From positions 186,001-250,000 of the forward strand of contig VNWV01000008.1 of assembly GCA_009801085.1 (NCBI GenBank): a stretch of DNA of 64,000 nucleotides. The letters run 5' to 3'. The notes beneath the pieces are model-generated. The model did no database searches. It had not been told where the DNA came from and saw only the letters and a program-made list of their open reading frames with translations. Position 1 is the first letter of the stretch, and each line of letters starts with the position of its first letter. Both the position numbers and the translations under genes were made by a program. The stretch is from Lasiodiplodia sp. COLG20 (taxonomy: Eukaryota; Ascomycota; Dothideomycetes; Botryosphaeriales; Botryosphaeriaceae). Below are positions 43,556 through 53,605 of this stretch, piece by piece.

Positions 43556-45733
43556 ATGGCGGGAGTCGGGGGACTCACCGCTCTACCTCCACTTGAAGGC
43601 GATGAATTGCCTTTTCTCCATGCGCCCAGCCATGTCAAACCTCAATCAGCATCTCCGTCAAGACCCTCAGCTTCCCAGGGGCAAGATGACCCGAGCGTCT
43701 CCTCTAGCGCTACCAGACATACTAAAGAGGAGGTAGAGCCAGGCATGAAGACAAGTGTGAAGAACCTCTACAGGGAGCACAAAGGTCAACCATGGGATGA
43801 ATGGGTCCCGGACAGTGTCGATATCAATCCTGAGGCTACTTCGAGCTGGAAGCAATTTGCCTTGGTGGTGCGATACGAGCTGCGTGAGGATAGACCGTCC
43901 TTGTCCTTGCACTCAATCAGCATCCAAAGTCCTGTTATCAAGGACCGGCTCGGAGTAGTGTTCGACTCGTACAAAGGAATCACGACCACCCTGAAGAAGC
44001 TCACCTTTCGCGCACCATTTCACGAATTTTTCTACCGCTGGGACCGCTTCGAGCAGAGTATTGAAGACGAAAAAGACGAGTTTGCTTTGGGGCACATGAA
44101 ATTACTCTACGGAGTCATCAGCCCGGAAATCAAACCACACATCGAGAGGGTACAGGATCTTCTGATCAACAACGTCATTACATTTGACTACCTCTGGGCT
44201 TTGTTCGAGCCAGGAATAGAGGCATACACCAGCATGGATGGACAGCACCGGTTGTATGACCTAGTCAGCTCCAGCTACGAGCAAGTCAGTGCAAAGAGCA
44301 CGGATTTCATCCTTGCATGCAGGTACATCGACTGCGATGGCTCGAGCTTTGGTTATGTTTCCACTTCACTGGCCATTAACGAGTTCGACAATGTGAAGCC
44401 TATCCCAGAGCTTTCCGTGCTCCCAAGCCACCTGCACCCAAGAATGAAGGCCATCCACGCAGAACTGACCGAAAGAGGGAGGAAATTCGAGCAGCTGAAC
44501 GGGTTCCACTACAAGGCATACTCCGGTTTCTGCGTCATGAACCGAAGCTTCTTTGGCGGCTCAAACAAGCGCAACATCGACGCCGGCCGCATCATCGTAG
44601 ACACAAAGATGTATGCGACGTATAATTCCGGCAACATCCCGGCCCTGAAAACCCTTTCTAGGGCCCTCGACGGGCCCACGGCACCCGCCTTCGAGGACGA
44701 CGACATGGCTCTGCCTCACCCTGGGCCGATGTACCGAGCTCTGATGTCTAGGCCCCCGCCACCAGCGCCCTTACCTCCCAATCCTCCTCCCTTCCCCCCT
44801 CCCATCCCTCCGATCATGGGATCCATGTCCAGACCCACCGAGTTTGTCGGCTCAACCACCCTCACGGAGGAGCAATACGTGTTGTGCACCCCGATGGTGA
44901 GGGGCTACTGCCTGCCAACGAAACAGTGGGTGCAGTTCTACGTCGACAACGTGCGGGACATCGAATGGAACGACGAGGCATTCAAGAAGCTAGTCCTTCC
45001 GCTGGACTACAAAAAGGTCATCTGGGCATTCGTCGACAGCCAGCTCTCGCTCAGCGACCAGTTCGACGACGTGGTGCAGGGGAAAGGCCAGGGCGTTATC
45101 TTGCTGCTGACTGGTGAGCCGGGTGTCGGCAAGACTCTCACTGCGGAATCCTTGGCCGAGGAGATGAGGCGGCCGCTGTACTCGATGAGCGCCGGCGAAC
45201 TGGGTCACGAGGCTGACGAAGTCGAGCGGAATCTGCAGAGGGCCCTGGAGATCTCGACGAAGTGGGGCGCCGTGCTGCTGCTCGACGAGTGTGACGTCTT
45301 CCTGGAAAAGCGCTCGGCGGCGGATATCCAGCGGAATATGCTCGTCAGCGTATTCCTTCGGCTGCTGGAGTATTACAGGGGCGTACTGCTATTGACAACC
45401 AACCGCATTTCGGCCTTCGATCCAGCATTTGAATCGCGCATTCACCTGACGATCGAATATCCCAAGTTGGATTTTACGTCTAGGCTGCATGTGTGGGGGA
45501 CCTTCGTACGGCCACATGATGAATCGTCTCAGTACGCGAGCAACATTACTGAGCGGGAGCTGGAGAAGCTAGCGGCTGAAGAGATGAACGGAAGGCAGAT
45601 CAAGAACGTCGTCAAAACAGCAAGGCTACTGGCGGCACGGGAAGGGAGGAAATTGGCTTTGGAGGATGTGGAGACAGTCCTCAGAATTAAGAAAGGCTGT
45701 TCGTTGGGCGCGCAGAATAACGGGCTTTACTAG
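43556..45733 (+). CDS. AAA ATPase B (DUF7025-AAA family), intronless
   Basis: 725-aa single-exon paralogue of AAA ATPase A. Matching blocks: LHSISIQSPVIKDRLGVVF and ITTTLKKLTFRAPFHEFFYR in the DUF7025-type half; then the AAA module with Walker A GEPGVGKT at about 519-526, YSMSAGELGHEADEVERNL, Walker B VLLLDECDVFLEKRSA, LLTTNRISAFDPAFESRI, and NGRQIKNVVKTARLLA. Catalytic motifs are complete. It differs by an N-terminal Ser/Pro-rich leader of ~60 aa and a proline run (PPPPAPLPPNPPPFPPPIPP) before the ATPase part. None of the five introns of paralogue A is present. It is head to head with HET gene 4. Confidence 0.88.
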   Translation: MAGVGGLTALPPLEGDELPFLHAPSHVKPQSASPSRPSASQGQDDPSVSSSATRHTKEEVEPGMKTSVKNLYREHKGQPWDEWVPDSVDINPEATSSWKQFALVVRYELREDRPSLSLHSISIQSPVIKDRLGVVFDSYKGITTTLKKLTFRAPFHEFFYRWDRFEQSIEDEKDEFALGHMKLLYGVISPEIKPHIERVQDLLINNVITFDYLWALFEPGIEAYTSMDGQHRLYDLVSSSYEQVSAKSTDFILACRYIDCDGSSFGYVSTSLAINEFDNVKPIPELSVLPSHLHPRMKAIHAELTERGRKFEQLNGFHYKAYSGFCVMNRSFFGGSNKRNIDAGRIIVDTKMYATYNSGNIPALKTLSRALDGPTAPAFEDDDMALPHPGPMYRALMSRPPPPAPLPPNPPPFPPPIPPIMGSMSRPTEFVGSTTLTEEQYVLCTPMVRGYCLPTKQWVQFYVDNVRDIEWNDEAFKKLVLPLDYKKVIWAFVDSQLSLSDQFDDVVQGKGQGVILLLTGEPGVGKTLTAESLAEEMRRPLYSMSAGELGHEADEVERNLQRALEISTKWGAVLLLDECDVFLEKRSAADIQRNMLVSVFLRLLEYYRGVLLLTTNRISAFDPAFESRIHLTIEYPKLDFTSRLHVWGTFVRPHDESSQYASNITERELEKLAAEEMNGRQIKNVVKTARLLAAREGRKLALEDVETVLRIKKGCSLGAQNNGLY

Positions 45734-46295
45734 GTAAAGTCTAGAGCTAATACTAGAGTTTTCGTTGTTGACAAGAAGGCTTGAACGATCTGAAACTGTG
45801 ATAACGGTATAATAATCAGTTTCATGGTGTTGCAACAAATTATCTTACAAAGAGACTCTGCGTCTTTAGCCATGTTTCCACATCCATCAGCTCAGGGTGA
45901 ACCTGTCTCAGCTCCTTGATATCCGCTTTGCACCCTTCCTCTTTGAACCAATCAACCATGGTCCTGACCTCTGTCAGACCGTATTTGAACGCACTGCCCA
46001 AAACCCAGAACGTCGTCGGCACCGGGCTTCCCGTGACTTTCTGAAAGACTTGATCGAGCTGTTGGAACGTCAGCTGGTCACCCGAGAGACTTATAGCCCT
46101 CCTGTTCCAGCGATCGGGCTGCTCAAACGCCATCGCAGCGAAGACGCCAATATCCTTCGTCGCCACCCACTGCATCGACTTGTCTCCCATCGTGTCCCGC
46201 AACGCCGTCATGAAGACCTTGCTAAAAAAGCCCGGCTGGAGATTATCCATGAAGGTCGAGGGGCGCAGGATCGTCCAGCCCATCGCTGATCCGTC

Positions 46296-46303
46296 GCCGG
46301 CGG
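46296..46303. repeat. Left target-site duplication of the MITE
   Basis: GCCGGCGG, identical to 46785-46792 and directly abutting the CAG end of the element. Confidence 0.88.
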
Positions 46304-46784
46304 CAGCGTTTCAAGTGAGTAAATATAAACAGTTCAAGTCGTTTTGAATTTCGGTTTGCAATTCCTGGATCTCAAATTGATTTAATACCAGTTTAACTAC
46401 ATGATTTACACGTGATAAACAAGGATTCGACAAGGATTTAACAAGGGTTATTATTAGTCAGTTTAATTTTCGGGTGGCGTACATGGCGGCGTATGTGGTG
46501 ACGTATACCCCAGTATCTCTCCACCATATCATGCATGTAATTTAAAGGACTTTTTCTAGCTCTCTTATTCGCTCTTTTATAAGTATCTTTAGTAAGATAG
46601 GTCTTTAGTACTAATAGAAAGGGAATATTACGCGCTTTAATACTATCGCTTTCTTTTTATAAATTTATAAAGAACTTATTTTATTTACTTACAAACCTAA
46701 TGATTTGGCAAATCGAGGATTGACGTGGTTTGAATTACGAAATTGTTTCAGATTGAAATTTTGATTTACTCACTGGAAACCCTG
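46304..46784. mobile_element. hAT-type MITE (481 bp) in NmrA-like gene 2
   Basis: Non-autonomous DNA transposon with no coding frame. Its ends are inverted repeats: the left begins CAGCGTTTCAAGTGAGTAAA and the right, reverse-complemented, begins CAGGGTTTCCAGTGAGTAAA; 19 of the first 21 bases agree. It is flanked by a perfect 8-bp target-site duplication (GCCGGCGG). CAG-starting ends plus 8-bp duplications are hallmarks of the hAT superfamily. The interior is strongly AT-rich, unlike the GC-rich host gene. No second copy was seen in this window. Confidence 0.88.
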
Positions 46785-46792
46785 GCCGGCGG
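46785..46792. repeat. Right target-site duplication of the MITE
   Basis: GCCGGCGG, identical to 46296-46303 and directly abutting the CTG end of the element. It lies in the codons for the Ala/Gly run of the host gene. Confidence 0.88.
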
Positions 46793-47267
46793 CGGCCGTA
46801 GAGTCTCGGAGATGGTGTTCGATGCGGTGCTTCGTCATGAAATGCGGGATCTGCGTCGGGTTGTCCCAGGACCTGGCTTCGCCGCCGCGCTCGACGCTGC
46901 TGTAGACGAAGTGCTTGACGCCGGCCTTGATCGATTCGTTGATGAGCGAGATTCCTTGCCGCACTTCGCCTTCGGAGGTTGCACCTTTGCCCATGGACGA
47001 CTGGACGGAGTACACGCCCCAGATCGAGGTTGACGCGGCTGAGGCGATCTGCTGAGCTGTAGCGAACAACGCTGGGACGTCGTCGAGATTGCCCTCCACT
47101 AGTTTGATTGTTGGTGATTTCGCGAGGAGGCGCTTGGCGCTAGCCGAGTTAGGATCTCGGGTGACGGCGAGGATGGTGAAGTCCGCGGCCTGGCGTGAAA
47201 GGAGCGCATCGACAAGAGCTCTGCCTTGGTTGCCAGTGGCACCGGTGACCAGAATTGACCGAGACAT

Positions 47268-48617
47268 TGTGAGAAAAGATAGCGGCGATCGGGGTGCGGA
47301 TCGACTGCTTGAGTGTTCAGAAGGGCTTATAGATACGAACCAAGTTGTCCTGTCGGATCTGGCAACATGGAACACTGACCATCCGCGCAATTTATCAGCT
47401 ATCGGTCTCTCGGGTTGCGAAAAGTGCGATTGAAGAACCACTGTGGGCGAGCCGACTTTTGATGCGCGTGCCGCATTAGACAGTTGTAACCGCTCGCTTC
47501 CAGTCCCGAATACGAGTCGAAGCACTGGTATACTTAATTATATTCTCCATCCAATTCTGAAGTTATGCACAATTCTATCTATCCCTTAAAGTCAGATGTA
47601 TATATTGCGCTGTGTACTACAGCAGCTTCGTTGGAAGCTTAATTATCTGAGCAGGGTACGTGGCCGCCTCCCGGTTAGCCACCCTCTCAGTCTTAATGCC
47701 ACTTATCTAGTATATCGAATACTATTTATTTTTATTACTCATTACCAAGATGTTCGTAAGCACTTAACACTATACGATTAACCACATTCAACCTGCGGGG
47801 AGTCTGGGTGTACTTATAGTTTAAGCAAGAGGCAGTGGACTAAATTGTCAAGCTTAGAGAAATAAATACCTAATGACCCTGTTAACATACAAACCTGTGA
47901 TACAGGAGCTCCTCCTTTGATACATTGAATGCTGACTACAGGCTGGGCTATGCAATGCCGCTTCGCCTTCCGTGCGTGAGTGCAGCCTTGTCATCATACT
48001 TCATAGTCAGACCACTCGCATTTTAGCCAGGCATCCGTGTTCAATGATATTGACTGAATGCTTGTGTACGATTTATCCGGGAAAGTTTGATTCTGGACAT
48101 CAACATCAGCCTCGTGCAAAAGATGTGTCGTTTTGCGCTGAAGTCGGCCTTGGCCGCTAAGCCCCACTGCCACGTCCACACGCTCTATGGCATGAAAAAC
48201 TTGAATGGGCTTAATTGGTACTCATCCTGGCATGGAAAGTCATTATACCAGGTCGGCAGCGATGCACTTTTGACAGCCATTGGGCAGGATCTACTAATGC
48301 GAAAAATCGCTCAGCAGGATGAACAAGCACTGAGCAGCCCGCAGCCGCCTCACATCAACGCAAACCATACACAGCTCTAGCCGCTCAGGAACGTGGCGTG
48401 CATGCAGCCAATAAATCCTTGTCGAAACACAGTGTGGGACTGTCAGCGTCGGCTAAGCCACCATCCATGCATGAGGGCTGAATGCCCCGCAGCGAGGGTG
48501 AGAGGGTCTCTTCCAGGCTCCACCTCGCCAGCCTCGCTCACAACCACCACCACCACCACCTTCCCCCTCGCTAACAACTCCATATCCTCTTCGGACCGAC
48601 ACCAAGGAAACGTGACC
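47268..48617. promoter_or_regulatory. Divergent region, NmrA-like gene 2 / NLR
   Basis: 1350 bp between outward-reading starts, AT-rich in the middle (about 47530-47900). It holds the 27-bp block at 47405-47431. A frame open upstream of 48618 is pyrimidine-rich and looks like 5' UTR. No other gene is supported. Confidence 0.5.
47405..47431 (+). promoter_or_regulatory. 27-bp block shared with the NmrA1 upstream region
   Basis: It matches 38115-38141 at 23 of 27 positions (CTCTCGG.TT.CGAAAAG.GCGATT). It lies about 140 bp upstream of the NmrA2 ATG but in the opposite orientation relative to the gene, as could occur for a palindromic or orientation-independent site. Confidence 0.4.
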
Positions 48618-51600
48618 ATGGAAGTCGCCGGCCTCGCCATCGGCGTCGTCGGACTTGCCGCGCTTGTCGACTCATGCAAGCGCTTGATGGGCCGGATCGA
48701 GTCGTTTCAGCACGTCGGATCAGAGACTCGGCCGATCCTGGTCGAGTTCTCTGCCAGCAAACACTTGTTTGACCGATGGCTTCAGCATGTGAAGGTCACC
48801 GAACAGTCCATCCAAACCACATCCGGAGAGAAGGTGGATGAGAAGACGGCACAGGTGATCCGAGACCTGGTGTCCTGCATTGAGGATTCTCTGAAGACGA
48901 TTGAAGCTGTTATTTCAGACTTCCGGCCATCTGGTCCAGAAGGCGCTCACAGCGGTGACCAGCCAACTTTGAAGAGGAGGCCGACCGGCTTTTCCACCAA
49001 GGCAAAGTTTCAGTGGGCATTCTCGAAAAAGGAGAAAGCGATTAAGGGAATCCAAGAGTTTTACCGCTTGATCGAAAAGCTTCACGCTGTAATTCCCGTA
49101 AGCGGACCGAGCGGATATCCTAAGCAAAGCCAACCTTTAGCGCCCACTTTACCGGACGAGTTTGCAGCACACTTAGACAAGCTTCTTGAAAGATACAAAG
49201 GTACGTTTGGTTGGCAAAGAGTATCACCATTAGCTAACTAAATATTAGTCGAGGATCGTAGGAGCATCACCCAATGGCTTGGCGCAAAGAGCACAGAATC
49301 CTACTATGAAGAGCGATTGCGTGACTGCCAGGATGGGACCTGTTCTTGGATGTTCGACCGCCCTGACTTTGTGTCATGGGTTTCCTCGGACTTCCCCCGC
49401 GATTCTGCGAAACTCCTTTGGCTACATGCTCCTGCAGGCTTCGGCAAGACCACAATCTGCGCCAAAATTGTTGAGTCACTCAAGACAGCTACCCCGGCTG
49501 CAACGGCTTTGTACTTTTTCTCCGAGCGTGAGAGTGACACTTACGCAATCTTCCGGTCCTGGATCTCCCAAGCAGCTTACCAGCACGACGGAATTCTAGA
49601 AATAGTCGCCAACAATCCGCGACTGACATCCACACCCACAGCGACTCACTCAGACTTGGAACAGATCTTTCGATCTATTGCAGAGTCAGCCCTAGAGGTC
49701 ACATTTGTGATTGATGGCTTAGACGAATGTGAGGACTCGAGAGGAAATCCAGCAGACTTTACCGAAACAAACCGACACCAGTTTGTGATGAAGCTACGAG
49801 AATTGATCTCTGGCACAAGAACGCGCGTCATGGTAGTCAGCCGGCCCTTTCTGGACATACGCTCAGCTGTACACGCAGACGAATCCGAACGCGGGCTGAT
49901 TATTTACGAGATACCCATGACACAAGGTGATGTGGGAGATGACCTGAAAGCATTTTCCAAAGCCATCGTCGACAAAAAGCTTTCTAATCGCCCAGAAGAC
50001 TCACGAGCAGAGTTGGCCAATCAAATGGCCGAGCGGGCGAGCGGTATGTTCCTTTGGGTCAAACTGCACCAAAGCGCACTACGTCGTAGCAAGAATCAAA
50101 ATCAACTCCGAGAGATCATCCTCCACATGCCGGAAGGTTTGAACCGGACATATGACAAAAACATGGAACGGATAAGAGCCCTTGATAAGGTTGATCGGGC
50201 TCGTGCTCACTTGATCCTGACGTGGATCATGGTTGGGGACAGCCCACCTACCATCGGTCAAATTGCCATTGGGTTCGCCGTTCAAAGAAGTGGGATGAGT
50301 GCTGATCTGCAATGCGACGAATTGCCAGACATTATTGATCAGGATTACATCAACGAAGAAATCATCAACACTTGCGCTGGCCTCGTCGAAGTGAAAGTAG
50401 ACAGCCGAGTGCACCCCCTTCAGCACCAGAGTATACGTTTTGTCCATTCATCAGTACGCGACTACCTTACTCAGGTAATTCTCGACGATTCGATGAACAT
50501 AAAGTTCTCCGACAATGATCTCCAACGTGGATTCCTTTGTACTATCCTTCTGCGTTTTCTGATGTACGACTCTGCCTGGGAGTTTCCTTCCGCTTTTACA
50601 ACGGATCTTGAACTACGCCCCTTCTTGGATTTTGCTACCTTGGAGTGGATCCACTATTTTCCTGCAACGGTGTTCAAAGACCTCTGGATGCTCGCCAATG
50701 ACTTCTTTTCTCTCAGCAATAAGAGATGGGACCATTGGCGGGAAAGCTTTGAGGAGAAACAGATTTGCTTAGGACTGCTATGGGTAGATGACCATGTTTG
50801 GAAGAATCGTATGACTCTACGCGAAACCTTTCCGCAGTATTCGTTGGAGCGCATAAACACGGTACCACGGTACCCAGAGGTTTCCGACCTGAAGTTCATA
50901 GACGAGATGATCCGTCTATGCATGGAAGAGAAAGGCCACCCCCCCGTACAACTATCCGACATGTTTGAGAAAATGAAAACCGTCTTTGAGACTGTCTTCC
51001 CCAGGGATCATGTTTTTGAGAATGGTTTCTACCCGCCTGGAACGCGGACCTTTTATGTCGTTCTGACAAAGAATGTAGAACTGGCAAGGATTGTAATCAG
51101 CAATGATCCAGCGCCAATCGACACCCCTGCAGGCCTTGACGGTAGTGCATTGCAACTCGCATGTGCCTTTCAGTTGATCGATATGGTTAAAGAGCTGATC
51201 GATCGAGGCGCGGATATCAATTTACGGTCAGGCTATCAGCAAGGATGTGCTCTTGCGGCTGCTGCATACAGTCACGACAAATTCATCGTCGACATGCTTC
51301 TCAAAGCGGGTGCCAACGTGAACGTGCGTAATTTTCTGGGAAAGGATGCACTCATTTACGCGTTCGAGCGGTCCAATACGGATGTAGCCTTACGACTAAT
51401 ACGGCACGGCGCTGAGGTAAATATCAGATACAATATTCTGACGCCCTCAGGAAAGACCGAAATCACGGCTCTTCTGTACGCGGCTTTGGAAAATCACGCT
51501 GAGATTTTTGATTTCCTCATTGAACAAGGAGCTGACATCTTGGCACAAACGGATCGCAAGCGCAATTGCTTGCACCTGGCAGCGATTTCAGGTGCAACTG

Positions 51601-53300
51601 AAATTGTGGATAAGATCATGGACAGGGCCGAAATTGACCTGCTGAATGGTAAGTGTTTACTAAAACGCCCATTATTAATGCATATACTCATTGCGAATTT
51701 AGCTCGCGACTCAGATGGATTCACTCCGCTATCTTTAGCTATCGATTGGGAAATGTCCGACGTTTCTCTTCGATTGATTTCCGCTGGCGCGAAATTGGAT
51801 ATTCCGTCAATTGAAGGGATAACGCCTTTGCACTGGGCTGTCGATCGCGCTAACCTTGATGTTGTTCGGGCCATCCTCGAGCAGGGAGTTGGAGTTTATG
51901 TCAATGCTCCAGACTCCGAGGGGGATACACCATTGCATTTAGCTGTCGATCACGCTTTACCTGATATTGTTCAGGTCATCCTCGAGCTCGGACTCAAAGT
52001 AGATGTGGATGCTCGAGACTCCAACGGGGACACACCATTGCATCTAGCAGCAGTCTTGGGAGAAAAAGACATTTGCGGGATACTACTTGATCACGGGGCA
52101 AATCTAGATTTGAAATCTGACAATGGAACCTGTCCGATACATGACGCTGTCAAAGAAAATAGTATTGAGACAGTAAATGTTTTCTTGGACAAGGACGAGA
52201 ACATGTTAGAAGCCCGGGATTCGAACGGCAATTCACCTCTTAGCATCGCAGCAAACTTGGGCTTGGTTGAAATGGCACGTCATCTACTCAACCGCGGTGC
52301 TAACGTGCATGCTAAGAACGACAACGGAAATACACCACTCCTTACGGCAGCAATCTCGAACAAGCAGACGGAGACGATTGACTTGTTGATTAATTACGAT
52401 GCCAATATTTCCACCCCAAACAACTTCGGCCTCACGCCTATCATGGGTGCAGCGAGGAACGGACAGCTGGGAAACTATAAGACTCTGCGGCGACATGGGG
52501 CAGATGAAACAGCGATTGATAATGAAGGGATGAATATACTCCACCAAAGCATCCTCGGCGGCTGCATAGAGCTTGTTGAATACCTGATTGACCAGGGCTG
52601 GGACACAAAGACCGTTAATGACCTTGGACGCACAGCATTCCATCATGCTGCTTGGAACGGGGCCAAGGAAATTTTGGCACTTTTACTTGCCCATGGAACT
52701 TATTACGCGACTTTTGATTCACGGGGCGAATCACCTCTGCATCACGCAGTAAGAGCTGGACACGTCGACTGTCTCGAACTGCTTCTTGATCAAGGATTGA
52801 CAGACGACATCGATACTCGAAACTCCAATGGCTGGAGTCCCCTCGCCACTGCTGCATTCAATGGACACAATGACGTGCTCAAACTGCTTTTGAGTCGGCT
52901 CCCAGACCGCATCGAGGACCGCACAGAGAAAGGGATCACACCACTACTCTTGGCGGCTTTCAAGGGACATGCGCCAGTGATGGAAACTCTCATCGAACAT
53001 GGGGCAGACATTTCTGCCCTAGATCCAGATGGTTGGACTCCGCTGCAGCTCGCGCTGTATCAAGGACATCTTCAAGCCGTGAAAGTTCTGCTGAAGGAAC
53101 TACACAAGCACATGAGCTTATCACAGATACGTCTGGGCGTCTTCTCTAGCAACAATCTTCGAAGAAATCCAAGTTTGCCGACCCTCAGAGCCATGCGCAG
53201 GTCTATCAAGGACCTGAAACACCCCTCTGACGACAATTTTCGAAGGAGTCGAAGTTTATCGTCGATCAGGAAGCATGCTTCTAGCTCAGAGGAGAATTAG
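48618..53300 (+). CDS. HeLo-NACHT-ankyrin NLR
   Basis: 1526 aa in three exons: 48618-49200, 49249-51648 and 51703-53300. Residues 1-195 begin MEVAGLAIGVVGLAALVDSC and continue GSETRPILVEFSASKHLFDR, the pattern of the HeLo cell-death domain (PF14479). The NACHT region has Walker A LHAPAGFGKTTIC at ~254-266 and Walker B TFVIDGLDECED near 348, then a winged-helix part with FVHSSVRDYL. Ankyrin repeats run from ~815 to 1465, e.g. GITPLHWAVDRANLDVVRAI and SNGDTPLHLAAVLGEKDICG; the C-terminus is a Ser/Arg-rich tail. The start fits the conserved HeLo opening. The second intron (54 nt) is stopless and in frame. Known relatives act as non-self or stress sensors whose HeLo domain damages membranes. Confidence 0.87.
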
Positions 53301-53605
53301 ATCAGTGTTGCCTAATTCAGCAAAGGTGGATATTTTGTGGGCTGGAAACTTTTGATCACTCGGGTATATCCAGAATCCCAATTATTTCTGGTATACACTT
53401 AAGGTCGCCTTTGCGGGAAGATGAGGTGGCGAAAACACTCATAGTCATCATTCAAACATAGACATTTCGGCAACGGTATTTTTCCAGGCTACTTCAGGCA
53501 TCTATTTCCATCCATACTGCAATCAAAGCGAGTCAATTGACAAGAAAGGACCTTCTTTATAATCCTTGTTGCTCTCACATCATACATGTCCGTCGATGCA
53601 AATGA
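53301..53605. other. Convergent 3' intergenic region
   Basis: 305 bp between the 3' ends of the NLR gene (+) and NmrA-like gene 3 (-). Nothing beyond terminator/UTR sequence is seen. Confidence 0.55.

Larger units (their letters stand above)
45840..47267 (-). pseudogene. NmrA-like gene 2, interrupted by a MITE
   Basis: Two halves of one NmrA-like gene flank a transposon. The 5' half (47267-46785) starts MSRSILVTGATGNQGRALVD, the G-x2-G-x2-G Rossmann motif, and contains KHFVYSSVERGGEARS and HFMTKHRIEHHL. The 3' half (46295-45840) contains GWTILRPSTFMDNLQP and ends LKTQSLFVR. The insert 46304-46784 with one copy of its target duplication separates them; without those bases the frame would run uninterrupted for 312 codons. 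As it stands, translation stops just inside the element. Splicing the insert from its GTGAGT to the next usable acceptor changes frame and meets a stop. No other damage is seen, so the insertion looks recent. Family role: redox-responsive regulator or oxidoreductase. Confidence 0.88.

Noticed and set aside
46304..46784. MITE treated as a normal intron of NmrA-like gene 2
   Set aside because: The GTGAGT in the end repeat is a good donor, but the first usable acceptor (GATCAG) shifts frame and meets a stop after about 15 codons; the exact 8-bp duplication shows it is an insertion.
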